Shown here: positions 20,110-28,138 of the stretch, one piece after another
How positions within the stretch are numbered: position 1 is the stretch's first letter
How the letters are laid out: every line of letters begins with the position of its first letter
Source of the DNA: Thioclava sp. ES.031
Lineage (GTDB): Bacteria > Pseudomonadota > Alphaproteobacteria > Rhodobacterales > Rhodobacteraceae
Length of the DNA stretch: 64,000 nt
NCBI RefSeq assembly: GCF_002563775.1
Contig: NZ_PDJO01000001.1
Span: 382,001 to 446,000 of the forward strand
Reading direction: 5' to 3'
Program-made: the position numbers and the translations under genes
The notes under the pieces: generated by a model
The model's input: only the letters and a program-made list of their open reading frames with translations
What the model was told of the DNA's origin: nothing
The model's database searches: none

Positions 20110-21177
20110 ATGCTGTTTGACCTGCCCGATCACGATACGCTTTATCAGGCGCTTCTCGCCCGCGATGCCCGGTTCGACGGGCAGGCCTATGTCTGTGTCG
20201 CGACGACCGGCATCTTCTGTCGGCTGACCTGTCCTGCGCGCAAGCCACGCCCGGAGAATTGCAGTTTTCACGACACCGTCGGGGCGTGTATCGCCGCCGG
20301 GTTCCGGCCTTGTAAACGCTGCCACCCCCTTGGTCCCGCCGCGCAAGCCGATCCTGCCATCGGCGCGCTTCTGGCGGCGCTCGAGGCCGATCCGGGGCGA
20401 CGCTGGCGCGAGGAAGACATCGCGCGGATGGGGTTCGACCTGTCCACGGTGCGCCGCAGCTTCAAGCGGCAGTTCGGAATGACATTCCTGGAAATGGCGC
20501 GGCAGCGGCGGTTGCGCGAGGGGTTCGGCAGTCTGGCCGAGGGGCAAAAGGTGATCTCCGCGCAGCATGAGGCGAGTTTCGACTCCGCCAGCGCCTTCCG
20601 GCGCGCCTTCGCGGGCCTGCTGGGCTGTCCACCAGCGGCGTTGCGGCAGGGCGGCGTGCTGCGCGCCGACTGGATCGCGACACCGCTGGGCGACATGATC
20701 GCGGTGGCGAGCGAGCGGCACCTGCACCTGCTGGAGTTCGTCGAGCGGAAGGGGCTGCCCGCAGAGCTTGCGCGGCTGCGCGAGGATGCGAAAGGGGACC
20801 TGGGTCTCGGACGCTTCGCGCCGACCGATCAGATCGAGACGGAGCTCGCCGCCTATTTCGCCGGGCGCTCGGCGCGGTTCGATACGCCGCTGGCGCAGGC
20901 GGGCAGCGCGTTCTCGCAGGCGGTCTGGGCCGAGTTGCAGCGCATCCCCGCCGGGCAGACCCGCAGCTATGGGCAGATCGCGGCGGCGATCGGGCGGCCT
21001 TCGGCGGTGCGGGCGGTGGCGCGGGCCAACGGTGCGAACCAGATCGCGCTCGTCGTGCCCTGCCACCGGGTGATCGGCGCCGATGGCTCGCTGACGGGAT
21101 ATGGCGGCGGGCTCTGGCGCAAGCAGCGCCTGATCGAGATCGAACAGGCCTATCGGCGCGCCGATCACCCCGGTTGA
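20110..21177 (+). CDS. ada: Bifunctional transcriptional activator / O6-methylguanine-DNA methyltransferase Ada
   Basis: Adaptive response regulator and suicide repair protein, 355 residues. The N-terminal zinc domain has four cysteines (CRLTCPARKPRPENC, then CKRC) and accepts methyl groups from phosphotriesters. An AraC-type helix-turn-helix covers about residues 85-180. The C-terminal methyltransferase domain has the active cysteine in VVPCHRVIGADGSLTGYGGG. All three modules are intact, so both sensing and repair should work. Single gene, convergent with azoR. Confidence 0.95.
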   Translation: MLFDLPDHDTLYQALLARDARFDGQAYVCVATTGIFCRLTCPARKPRPENCSFHDTVGACIAAGFRPCKRCHPLGPAAQADPAIGALLAALEADPGRRWREEDIARMGFDLSTVRRSFKRQFGMTFLEMARQRRLREGFGSLAEGQKVISAQHEASFDSASAFRRAFAGLLGCPPAALRQGGVLRADWIATPLGDMIAVASERHLHLLEFVERKGLPAELARLREDAKGDLGLGRFAPTDQIETELAAYFAGRSARFDTPLAQAGSAFSQAVWAELQRIPAGQTRSYGQIAAAIGRPSAVRAVARANGANQIALVVPCHRVIGADGSLTGYGGGLWRKQRLIEIEQAYRRADHPG

Positions 21178-21182
21178 GACAG

Positions 21183-21212
21183 AAAAGGCCCCGCGGTGTT
21201 ATCCACGGGGCC
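21183..21212 (-). terminator. Intrinsic terminator between ada and azoR
   Basis: Stem GGCCCCG (21187-21193) and CGGGGCC (21206-21212) enclose a 12-base loop. Four A precede it on the plus strand, so a T-run follows on the minus strand. It suits the leftward azoR transcript and possibly also ada. Confidence 0.65.
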
Positions 21213-21249
21213 AGTCGGGGGAGGTAGGGACGTCTTTGCAGACTGGGGA

Positions 21250-21822
21250 TCAGGCCGCGAGGTGGATGATCTGCTCCTCGGCCTTGGCGACCGCCGCAGC
21301 CTCGTCGAGGTTCACGCCCTCGGCGGCCACCACGGTCACGTCGGTGATGCCGATGAAGCCCAGAACCTGCTTGATGTAGGGCGTCGCGAAATCGAAGGCG
21401 GAGCCCTGCGGCACGCCGCCGGAGGAATAGGCGATGATGACGCGCTTCGGACCGGCGAGGCCTTCAGGGCCAGCTTCGGTGTAGCGGAAGGTCTCGCCCA
21501 CGCGGCAGATCATGTCGATCCAGTGCTTGAGCGGGCCGGTGACGCCGAAGTTGTAAACGCCGCAGCCGATGACGATCGTGTCGGCGGCTTTCACCTCTGC
21601 GATCAACTCGTCGGACAGGGCGAGCAGCTCTTTCTGTTCGTCGCTGCGCTGGTCGGCGGGGGTGTAGGCCGCGCCGAGCCACGCACCGTCGATGGTGGGG
21701 ATGGCGGTTGCGTCGCGGGTGGTGACGTCGCCGCCGAGCCGCTCGACGATCTTGTCGGTGAGGCGTTTGGAGATCGACGCGTCGCCTTTGATGGAGCTGT
21801 CGATACGAAGGGTCTTAGTCAT
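21250..21822 (-). CDS. azoR: FMN-dependent NADH-azoreductase
   Basis: Flavodoxin-fold quinone/azo reductase of 190 residues. It begins KTLRIDSSIKGDASISKRLTD (FMN phosphate loop). It contains YNFGVTGPLKHWIDMICRVG and an IIAYSSGGVP segment, both typical of AzoR. The start at 21822 gives the family N-terminus; the longer upstream frame overlaps the regulatory region. It is divergent from a LysR gene with 123 bases between the start codons, a common arrangement for a LysR-controlled reductase responding to quinones or electrophiles. Confidence 0.93.
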   Translation of the reverse strand: MTKTLRIDSSIKGDASISKRLTDKIVERLGGDVTTRDATAIPTIDGAWLGAAYTPADQRSDEQKELLALSDELIAEVKAADTIVIGCGVYNFGVTGPLKHWIDMICRVGETFRYTEAGPEGLAGPKRVIIAYSSGGVPQGSAFDFATPYIKQVLGFIGITDVTVVAAEGVNLDEAAAVAKAEEQIIHLAA

Positions 21823-21945
21823 GGGGAGGACTCCGTAAAACGTGTTCGATGTGGGGTCGTGAATTTCGGTCTGCGCCTTACTTGTCTCTTGCAATCCAGA
21901 ACGCAACGGGCATGATCGAGCAGATTATGTTCACGGATGCACAGC

Positions 21946-22842
21946 ATGAGCTTTGACAGTTGGGATGAAATCCGCACCGCTTTCCACGTGGCGCGCATCG
22001 GCACCGTCTCGGGGGCGGCAGAGGTTTTGGGCGTTCACCACGCGACGGTGATCCGCCATGTCGATGCCTTGGAAGACAAGCTGGGCACGAAGCTGTTCCA
22101 GCGCCATCCGCGTGGCTACACGCCGACCGAAGCGGGGCAGCAATTGCTCTCCGTGGGGCAGGCGACCGAGGACCAGTTCAGCCAGCTCGCCGCCCGGATC
22201 GCAGGCGCCGGCGACGAAGTCACGGGCGAATTGATCGTGACCTCGCTGACCGCGGTTTCGGTGCTTGTCCTGCCCGCGATGGAAAAGCTGTTGGGCGAAT
22301 ATTCCGGGCTGCGTCTGCGCTATCTCACCGATCAGCGCGTGTTCCGGCTGGAATATGGCGAGGCGCATGTCGCGATCCGCGCGGGCAACCGTCCGACCGA
22401 GCCCGACAACGTGGTGCAGTCGCTGGGCCGGATGCAGAACGCGCTCTATGCGAGCCACGCCTATGTCGAGCGCTTCGGAATTCCGCGTTCCAAGGAAGAG
22501 CTCGCCAAGCATCGCTTCGTCTCGAACGACAACCGCGACAGCCGCGCGCCGTTCTATCGCTGGCTACGCGACAACGTGCCGGACGAGCAGGTCGTGTTTC
22601 GCGCGAACGAGCATGAAAGCCAGGTCGATGCGATCAAGGCGGGGCTTGGTTTGGGCTTCCTGACCGTGCCGATGGGCCGCGCCGATCCGACGCTCGAAGA
22701 GGTGGTGAAGCCTTACGAGACCTGGGACACCAACCTGTGGCTGGTGACCCATGTCGATCTGCACCGCACGCCGAAGGTTCAGGCCGCCGTGAAGGCGATC
22801 AAGGAACAGGCGGCACGCTCGGACGGTCTGATCCTGAGCTGA
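21946..22842 (+). CDS. LysR family transcriptional regulator, divergent from azoR
   Basis: A 298-residue regulator. The helix-turn-helix is at residues 5-60 (FHVARIGTVSGAAEVLGVHH, IRHVDALEDKLGTKLFQRH), followed by a LysR effector domain. The ATG at 21946 is preferred over one three codons upstream because it gives MSFDSWDEIRTAFHVA, though both are possible. It probably regulates azoR from the shared intergenic region. The signal is unknown. Confidence 0.9.
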   Translation: MSFDSWDEIRTAFHVARIGTVSGAAEVLGVHHATVIRHVDALEDKLGTKLFQRHPRGYTPTEAGQQLLSVGQATEDQFSQLAARIAGAGDEVTGELIVTSLTAVSVLVLPAMEKLLGEYSGLRLRYLTDQRVFRLEYGEAHVAIRAGNRPTEPDNVVQSLGRMQNALYASHAYVERFGIPRSKEELAKHRFVSNDNRDSRAPFYRWLRDNVPDEQVVFRANEHESQVDAIKAGLGLGFLTVPMGRADPTLEEVVKPYETWDTNLWLVTHVDLHRTPKVQAAVKAIKEQAARSDGLILS

Positions 22843-22855
22843 GCCCAGAGCTGAG

Positions 22856-24052
22856 CTATTCCGCTGCGTGCAGCTGCACCGGGGTCGACGCGGGGACGTC
22901 CTCTTCGCGCGCCTTCCGGCGTCGCGCCACGGCCTTCGCGCCGAAATTGTCGCGCCCGTAGGCGAAGGCGAATTGGAGTGCGAGCCCGCCGAAGATCAGC
23001 ACGCTGTCCTGCCAAATTCCGCCCGGATGCACCTGCTTCACCGTCTGGCCCGCGATCGCCAGCACCGTGCCGAGCGCGAAGATCGGCAGCGAGTGACGGC
23101 CCAGCATTCGGATCGGCTCCAGCACGCGCGCCTCGGCGATGCGCGGGATGATCCCCGGCAGCGACAGGATATAGGCAAGCGCCAACAGGTGCGACAGGCG
23201 CGGCAGCGACACGAAGGTCTTGTCGAAGCCCGCGATGAAGAAGGGCACGTTCCACTGACGCAGCTGCCAGACCGCGTGGCCGAAATTCTTCAGCATCCAG
23301 CCGTTGTGAACCCAGACGAAGGTCAGCGTCAGCCAGCCCGCCGCGAGCGCGATGATCCAGCCTTTCACCGGCACCAGCCGTTTGCCTTGGCGCAGCGCCA
23401 GTCCCGTCAGGATGCCGAGGCTGAACACCAGTTGCCATGCCAGCGGGTTGAAGAACCAGCCGCCCTCCATCGGGTAGTTCGGCAGGTTCAGCCGGAACAG
23501 CCCCGTCGCCACCCAGAGCCCGACCGAGGTCGCCAGCAACGCCAATTTGCTGTGCTGACCGATGCGGATCAGCGCGGGCGCCATCAACAGGAGCGCCATA
23601 TACATCGGCAGGATGTTCACATAGCCCAGCTGGTGGCCCAGCGTCGCGATCCCGATCAGGAAGCCGAACGGATCGGTGCCATAGATCTTCATCGCGTTCT
23701 TGGTCAGCATCGCCTCGTTGCCCCAGAACTGCACGGCGGCCGAGACGATCGCGATCGCCCAGACGGCGGTCAGGGTATGCACGAGGTAGAGAAGCCACGC
23801 CCGTCCCCAAAGCCGCGACGTGCCTTCCCAGTTCAGCCCTTTCGCCAGCGCCGGACCGTAAGCCAGCGCGGCGGCAAGGCCGGACATGAAGACGAAGCCC
23901 TCCGCCGCATCCGAGAGGCCCAGATTGCGGGAGGTAAAATGCTCGTAGAGATTGCCGGGGATGTGGTCGATATAGATCATCACCAGCGCGAGGCCGCGGA
24001 ACAGGTCGATCCGCAGGTCGCGCCCGGGTTTCATCAGCGCGATGTTACGCAT
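22856..24052 (-). CDS. opgC: OpgC-type glucan succinyltransferase, membrane protein
   Basis: A polytopic inner-membrane protein of 398 residues with about ten hydrophobic segments. The start RDLRIDLFRGLALVMIYIDH is the OpgC/acyltransferase-3-like signature. In R. sphaeroides OpgC adds succinyl groups to osmoregulated periplasmic glucans. It is the last gene of opgGIHC, and its ATG at 24052 overlaps the opgH stop by 8 bases. The upstream extension of the frame lies inside opgH and is not used. It ends 13 bases from the convergent LysR gene. Confidence 0.9.
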   Translation of the reverse strand: MRNIALMKPGRDLRIDLFRGLALVMIYIDHIPGNLYEHFTSRNLGLSDAAEGFVFMSGLAAALAYGPALAKGLNWEGTSRLWGRAWLLYLVHTLTAVWAIAIVSAAVQFWGNEAMLTKNAMKIYGTDPFGFLIGIATLGHQLGYVNILPMYMALLLMAPALIRIGQHSKLALLATSVGLWVATGLFRLNLPNYPMEGGWFFNPLAWQLVFSLGILTGLALRQGKRLVPVKGWIIALAAGWLTLTFVWVHNGWMLKNFGHAVWQLRQWNVPFFIAGFDKTFVSLPRLSHLLALAYILSLPGIIPRIAEARVLEPIRMLGRHSLPIFALGTVLAIAGQTVKQVHPGGIWQDSVLIFGGLALQFAFAYGRDNFGAKAVARRRKAREEDVPASTPVQLHAAE

Positions 24053-25859
24053 GTGCGGGGCTCCGGTGAGGGGCGTCCGCGAAACCGGCGCGGTCGTCCT
24101 CGGGGGCCGGGAAAGCGTTTTCCCAGCGGGTGAAGATCGCATCGTGCAGACGCAGGATGCGGGGCGTCTCGATCTCGCTCGGCACCAGCATCAGCTGCGA
24201 GTCCGAGGGCTGCGACGACCACGAGATCAGCCAAGGCGCTGCGATCATCGGCAGACCGACCGGCAGCAGCCAGAACAGCAGACCCGGCGCGAGCCACCAT
24301 GTGACGGCAAGGCCCGCTGCCCCGATGGCGACGATCCACCACGCCGCGTTGAAGCCGTCGGCCACGCTCAGCCGTCCGTCGCCGCGGTTGTTGGTGGGCC
24401 AGCCGCCATCCGCGCCGAACAGCACCTGAAAGACCGAACGCGTGGCGAAGGCCAGCAGCACCGGGGCGGTGAGGGAGGAGAAGAGCAACTCGCTCAGCGT
24501 CGAAGCGAAGGCGATGTTGCCGCCGCCGAAGCCCCGCGCGGTGCCGTTCATCGCCGCACGCGCCGCGATCAGCAATTTCGGCACCAGCAGAAGCCCGAAG
24601 ATGCCGATGGCGAGGCCGATCGCTTTCGAGGCTTCCGAGGGCGGGAAATAGGGGAAGGGCCAATAGGGCTCGGGGAAGTAATCCGGCGGCGGCACGAACA
24701 GGGGCGCCGCGACCGAGGCCACGAGAAAGCCCAGCCAGAACAGCGGCGCGATATAGGCCATGATGCCCTGCGCGAAGACGAACCGCGACCAGCCGCGCAG
24801 CCCCGGCGCGCCGATGATGCGCGCGTGCTGCAGATTGCCCTGACACCAGCGGCGGTCGCGCTTGGCATGATCGACGATGTTTTCGGGGCCTTCCTCGAAC
24901 GAGCCCTCCAGATCGTCATCGAGCCGCACGAGCCAGCCGTTGCGCGCCAGAAGTGCCGCCTCGACATAGTCGTGGCTCATCACATGCCCGCCGAAGGGCG
25001 GCTGCCCCTTCAGCGCGGGCAGGCCGCAGCTTTCGGCGAAGGCGCGGGTGCGCACGATGGCGTTGTGGCCCCAGAACGGGCCGGTCCTGCCCTGCAGCAT
25101 CGCAAGGCCACGGGCGAAGACGGGTGAGAAGAAGCTGGCCGAGAATTGCATCGCACGGGCGAAGCGCGAGCGCCCCCGCACCACTTTCGGCAGGGTCTGC
25201 AGCAGGCCCAGACGCGGCTCGGCCTCGATCCGGCGGATCATCTGCAGGATCGTCTCGCCTTCCATCAGGCTGTCGGCATCGAGGATTAGCGCGAAATCAT
25301 AGGCCGCGCCGGAGCGGGTGATGAAATCCTCGATATTACCGGCCTTCTTGCCGGTATTGTTCAGCCGACGCCGGTAGAAGAAACGGCCCAGCCCGTCGCG
25401 CTCTTCGACCAGATGGGCGAAGACCTGCACCTCGCGCTGGGCAATGTCATCCTTGCGGGTGTCCGAGAGGATCGCGAAATGCACTTCCGCGTCGTCACCG
25501 GTCGCGGCGAGCGAGGCGTCCATCGCGGCGACGCGCGAAAAGGTGGAGACCGGGTCTTCGTTATAGACCGGCACCAGCACGACCGTGCGGCCCTGAATGC
25601 GCGCATGCGGGTCCACGCGCGGCGGCGGCTCGGCGCGCGAGGTCAGCCCGATCAGCGCCTGCACCGCGCCCCATGCGAGCCAGAGCGTCGAGATCAGGAT
25701 CAGGAGCGCGCGCACCACGTCGAGCGTCTGCAAGCCATCGGCCTGCCCGAACTGAATGAACAGAACGAAGGCTCCGATACCTGCAAGCGCCGCCAGCCCG
25801 AGCGCCAGAGCGCGCAGGCCGATCAGCAATGCGCCGCGAGGACGCGCGAGCGCGGACAT
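24045..25859 (-). CDS. opgH: Glucans biosynthesis glucosyltransferase H
   Basis: Inner-membrane glycosyltransferase (GT2) that polymerises the glucan backbone from UDP-glucose, 604 residues. Two N-terminal membrane helices (about 10-30 and 38-60) precede the catalytic domain, with LILDADSLMEG for the metal site and RRWCQGNLQH (QxxRW-like). Several further helices follow. It is shorter than the E. coli protein, which has longer cytoplasmic tails. It is followed by opgC and preceded by opgI with one base between. Confidence 0.95.
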   Translation of the reverse strand: MSALARPRGALLIGLRALALGLAALAGIGAFVLFIQFGQADGLQTLDVVRALLILISTLWLAWGAVQALIGLTSRAEPPPRVDPHARIQGRTVVLVPVYNEDPVSTFSRVAAMDASLAATGDDAEVHFAILSDTRKDDIAQREVQVFAHLVEERDGLGRFFYRRRLNNTGKKAGNIEDFITRSGAAYDFALILDADSLMEGETILQMIRRIEAEPRLGLLQTLPKVVRGRSRFARAMQFSASFFSPVFARGLAMLQGRTGPFWGHNAIVRTRAFAESCGLPALKGQPPFGGHVMSHDYVEAALLARNGWLVRLDDDLEGSFEEGPENIVDHAKRDRRWCQGNLQHARIIGAPGLRGWSRFVFAQGIMAYIAPLFWLGFLVASVAAPLFVPPPDYFPEPYWPFPYFPPSEASKAIGLAIGIFGLLLVPKLLIAARAAMNGTARGFGGGNIAFASTLSELLFSSLTAPVLLAFATRSVFQVLFGADGGWPTNNRGDGRLSVADGFNAAWWIVAIGAAGLAVTWWLAPGLLFWLLPVGLPMIAAPWLISWSSQPSDSQLMLVPSEIETPRILRLHDAIFTRWENAFPAPEDDRAGFADAPHRSPAHA

Positions 25860-25860
25860 G

Positions 25861-26073
25861 TCAGGTGCCTTCCCCGACCGGGCGGCGGGTCAGCATCCGG
25901 GCGAGCCGGGTGCTCAGCCGAAGATCGGGTTCGATCTGTTGAGCGGGCATGGCCATCGGGGCCACCGGCAGCGCGGCGGGCCCGGCAATGAGGTCTTCGG
26001 GCGACAGCCGGCGCTGGGCGCGCGGCTGATCGGTCAGCGCCGGCACTTCCGGCAGCGTCAAATGTGAAATCAT
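25861..26073 (-). CDS. opgI: Small protein OpgI between opgG and opgH
   Basis: A 70-residue protein without a membrane segment or recognised domain, rich in Pro, Ala and Arg. Its ATG overlaps the opgG stop (ATGA) and its stop lies one base before opgH, so it is translated within the operon. The R. sphaeroides glucan operon is described as opgG-opgI-opgH-opgC, and position and size match opgI. Its role is unknown; modulation of OpgH is a reasonable guess. An ATG 12 bases upstream is less likely. Confidence 0.78.
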   Translation of the reverse strand: MISHLTLPEVPALTDQPRAQRRLSPEDLIAGPAALPVAPMAMPAQQIEPDLRLSTRLARMLTRRPVGEGT

Positions 26074-27722
26074 GTTTTGGTCCACTGGTAGAGCCAGGTC
26101 TCGGAGAGGTTCCGTCCAAAACCAGCAAGAGTGGCAGAGAGTTCCACGGGCGCGTCGCCATCGGCGGAAATATCCAGAACGAGACGCCAGACATTGTCCT
26201 GTTCGACCTTCGAAAGGGTCTGCGTTTCGATCTTGCCCTTGTTCGCGTGGGTGACCGGCTTGATTTCGTCGACCGCCGACGCGGGGAGGCGCGAAATCTC
26301 TCCGCCCTTGAAATCAATGACGAATTTACGGGTGCCCTTGGTGTTCTCGACACCCGATACACCGCCGGTCCCGGCCCAGGTCTGATCGACATAGGCGCGC
26401 TGATCGCTCGGATCGGGGGGCAGGTCGCCCCATTCCAGCCGATAGGCGAATTCCAGCGCATCGCCTGCTTTTGCCGGAGCTTCGGGCACCCAGAAAGCGA
26501 CGATATTGTCGTTCACCTCGAGTTTCGAGGGGATCTCGACCAGCCGAACCATGCCCTTGCCCCAGTCGCCCTGCGGCGTCACGCGGACCGAGGGGCGGCG
26601 CTCGTAACGGGCCGAGGCGTCCTGATAGTGATCGAAGTCGCGCTCGCGCTGATAGAGGCCGAAGCTCTTCGGCGCGCTCTCCGCGAAATAGGAGGAGGCG
26701 AGCTTGTCGGGGTTCTGCAGCGGCCGCCACAGCTTGTCGCCGTCGGCTTGCTCGATCGCCAGCCCGTCGCTGTCGTGTACGCGCGGGCGATAGTCGTCGA
26801 AATTGTGCCGGTTGCGCGGCCCGTAGAGGAACATCGAGGTCAGCGGCGCGACACCGAGCTGCTGAATGTCCTCGCGGATGAAGAGCCGTGCGGTCACGTC
26901 GACCGAGGTAGCCTCGCCCGGGGTGATGACGAATTTGTAGGCCCCCGTCAGCGAGGCGGAGTGCATCTCGGCGAAGACGGTGATCGAGGTCGCGCCCGAG
27001 GCCGGGGTCTCGACCCAGAACTGGGTGAAACGCGGGAATTCCTCGGCGACCGAGATGCCGGTGTTCACCGCGAGCCCGCGCGCCGAGAGCCCATAAGCCG
27101 AGCCGCGCCCGAGCGCGCGGAAGTAGGATGCGCCCTGAAACGCGATCAGCTCGTCCATGACATCGGGGCGGTTGATCGGGCTGTGCAGGCGGAAGCCTGC
27201 GACGCCGGGCAGGGGCGCATGTTCGGGGACGATCTTGCGCGCTTTGCTCTGGTAGATGAAATCGTCGGTCGAGAAGGTCATCGGGCTCGCTTGCCCGTTG
27301 TCGATGCTGGAGAGATGCACCGGCTCTTTAAACAGCCAGCCCAGATGGAAGGCCTGCAATTCGAAGCGCGTGTCTTCGATATTCTCGAAGCGCGACTTGT
27401 CCGGGTCGAAGCGGATCATCCGGTAGCTGTCGTAGTCCAGCTTGCTCAGGAAATCGGCCGAGCTGGTCTCGGGCGGTACGGCTTCGTTCTTCGCGGCCTT
27501 CTGCATCCGCGCCGCGAGATCGTCGAAGGAAAACGGCGATTGCTGCGGTGCGGCAGGGGGCGAGGCTGGCGCGGAGGAGGGGTCGGCTGCGGGGGCGCTG
27601 TCTTGCGCGAGCGCATGGCCGGGCCAGCCTCCCGTGGCGGCGAACGCGCCAAAAGCGGAACCGGCGGCGAGGAGCTGTCGGCGGGAGAAATGGGGCACTT
27701 GCACAGTGCGGGGATTAGGCAT
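26070..27722 (-). CDS. opgG: Glucan biosynthesis protein G, Tat-exported
   Basis: Periplasmic protein acting on the glucan backbone, 550 residues. The N-terminus carries a twin-arginine signal, FSRRQLLAAGSAFGAF, followed by a long Ala/Pro/Ser linker. The MdoG domain begins near FSFDDLAARMQ and includes YQSKARKIVPEHAPLPGVAGF and a C-terminal Ig-like part. The start at 27722 has AGGGAAA upstream; the frame continues 90 codons further but that part is unlike OpgG. First gene of opgGIHC. Confidence 0.94.
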   Translation of the reverse strand: MPNPRTVQVPHFSRRQLLAAGSAFGAFAATGGWPGHALAQDSAPAADPSSAPASPPAAPQQSPFSFDDLAARMQKAAKNEAVPPETSSADFLSKLDYDSYRMIRFDPDKSRFENIEDTRFELQAFHLGWLFKEPVHLSSIDNGQASPMTFSTDDFIYQSKARKIVPEHAPLPGVAGFRLHSPINRPDVMDELIAFQGASYFRALGRGSAYGLSARGLAVNTGISVAEEFPRFTQFWVETPASGATSITVFAEMHSASLTGAYKFVITPGEATSVDVTARLFIREDIQQLGVAPLTSMFLYGPRNRHNFDDYRPRVHDSDGLAIEQADGDKLWRPLQNPDKLASSYFAESAPKSFGLYQRERDFDHYQDASARYERRPSVRVTPQGDWGKGMVRLVEIPSKLEVNDNIVAFWVPEAPAKAGDALEFAYRLEWGDLPPDPSDQRAYVDQTWAGTGGVSGVENTKGTRKFVIDFKGGEISRLPASAVDEIKPVTHANKGKIETQTLSKVEQDNVWRLVLDISADGDAPVELSATLAGFGRNLSETWLYQWTKT

Positions 27723-28138
27723 CTGTTTCCCTGCGATTACAGTCGCTTCGCACGGAGAAAAACCGCCGTGCTGCAATTTGCATAGCCACATGCCCGGAAA
27801 AACTGCAAGAGGGGAAGCGAGGCCCATCGGGCGGACAGGGTCGAGCCATGCGATTCTCGCATAACATCGCCCATCCATGCATCGAAAAGCGCGATTTCCC
27901 GCCGATTCAGCGACATTTGTGCCGCAGAATGCCGCATGTGCAAAATGGCGGGAGAGGGGCCGATCGCTGCCGCTTTGAGGCGGCCTCCGCACAATGCCTT
28001 GCGATTCTACTCAGGAAACGCCGTCGCGAAGCTTGACAGACATGCCCCCTGTGCGCAGGTAAAGTAATGCTTGCGCGGGGGGAGAGTGCGGTCGCATCCA
28101 TCGCCCCAAGGCCCGCCAAAGAACGGACCGGAGAGAAG
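27723..28138. other. Divergent control region between opgG and the Mrp operon
   Basis: This 416-base gap holds promoters for both operons. No gene is supported. A TTGACA hexamer at 28033-28038 points toward mrpA, but the best downstream AT-rich hexamer (TAAAGT at 28060) is 21 bases away, too far for a standard promoter, so no firm promoter is called. A G-rich binding site just before 28139 belongs to mrpA. Confidence 0.5.

Noticed and set aside
28033..28065. TTGACA hexamer as a sigma-70 promoter for the Mrp operon
   Set aside because: The nearest -10-like hexamer is 21 bases away; at 17 bases the sequence does not match a -10 box.
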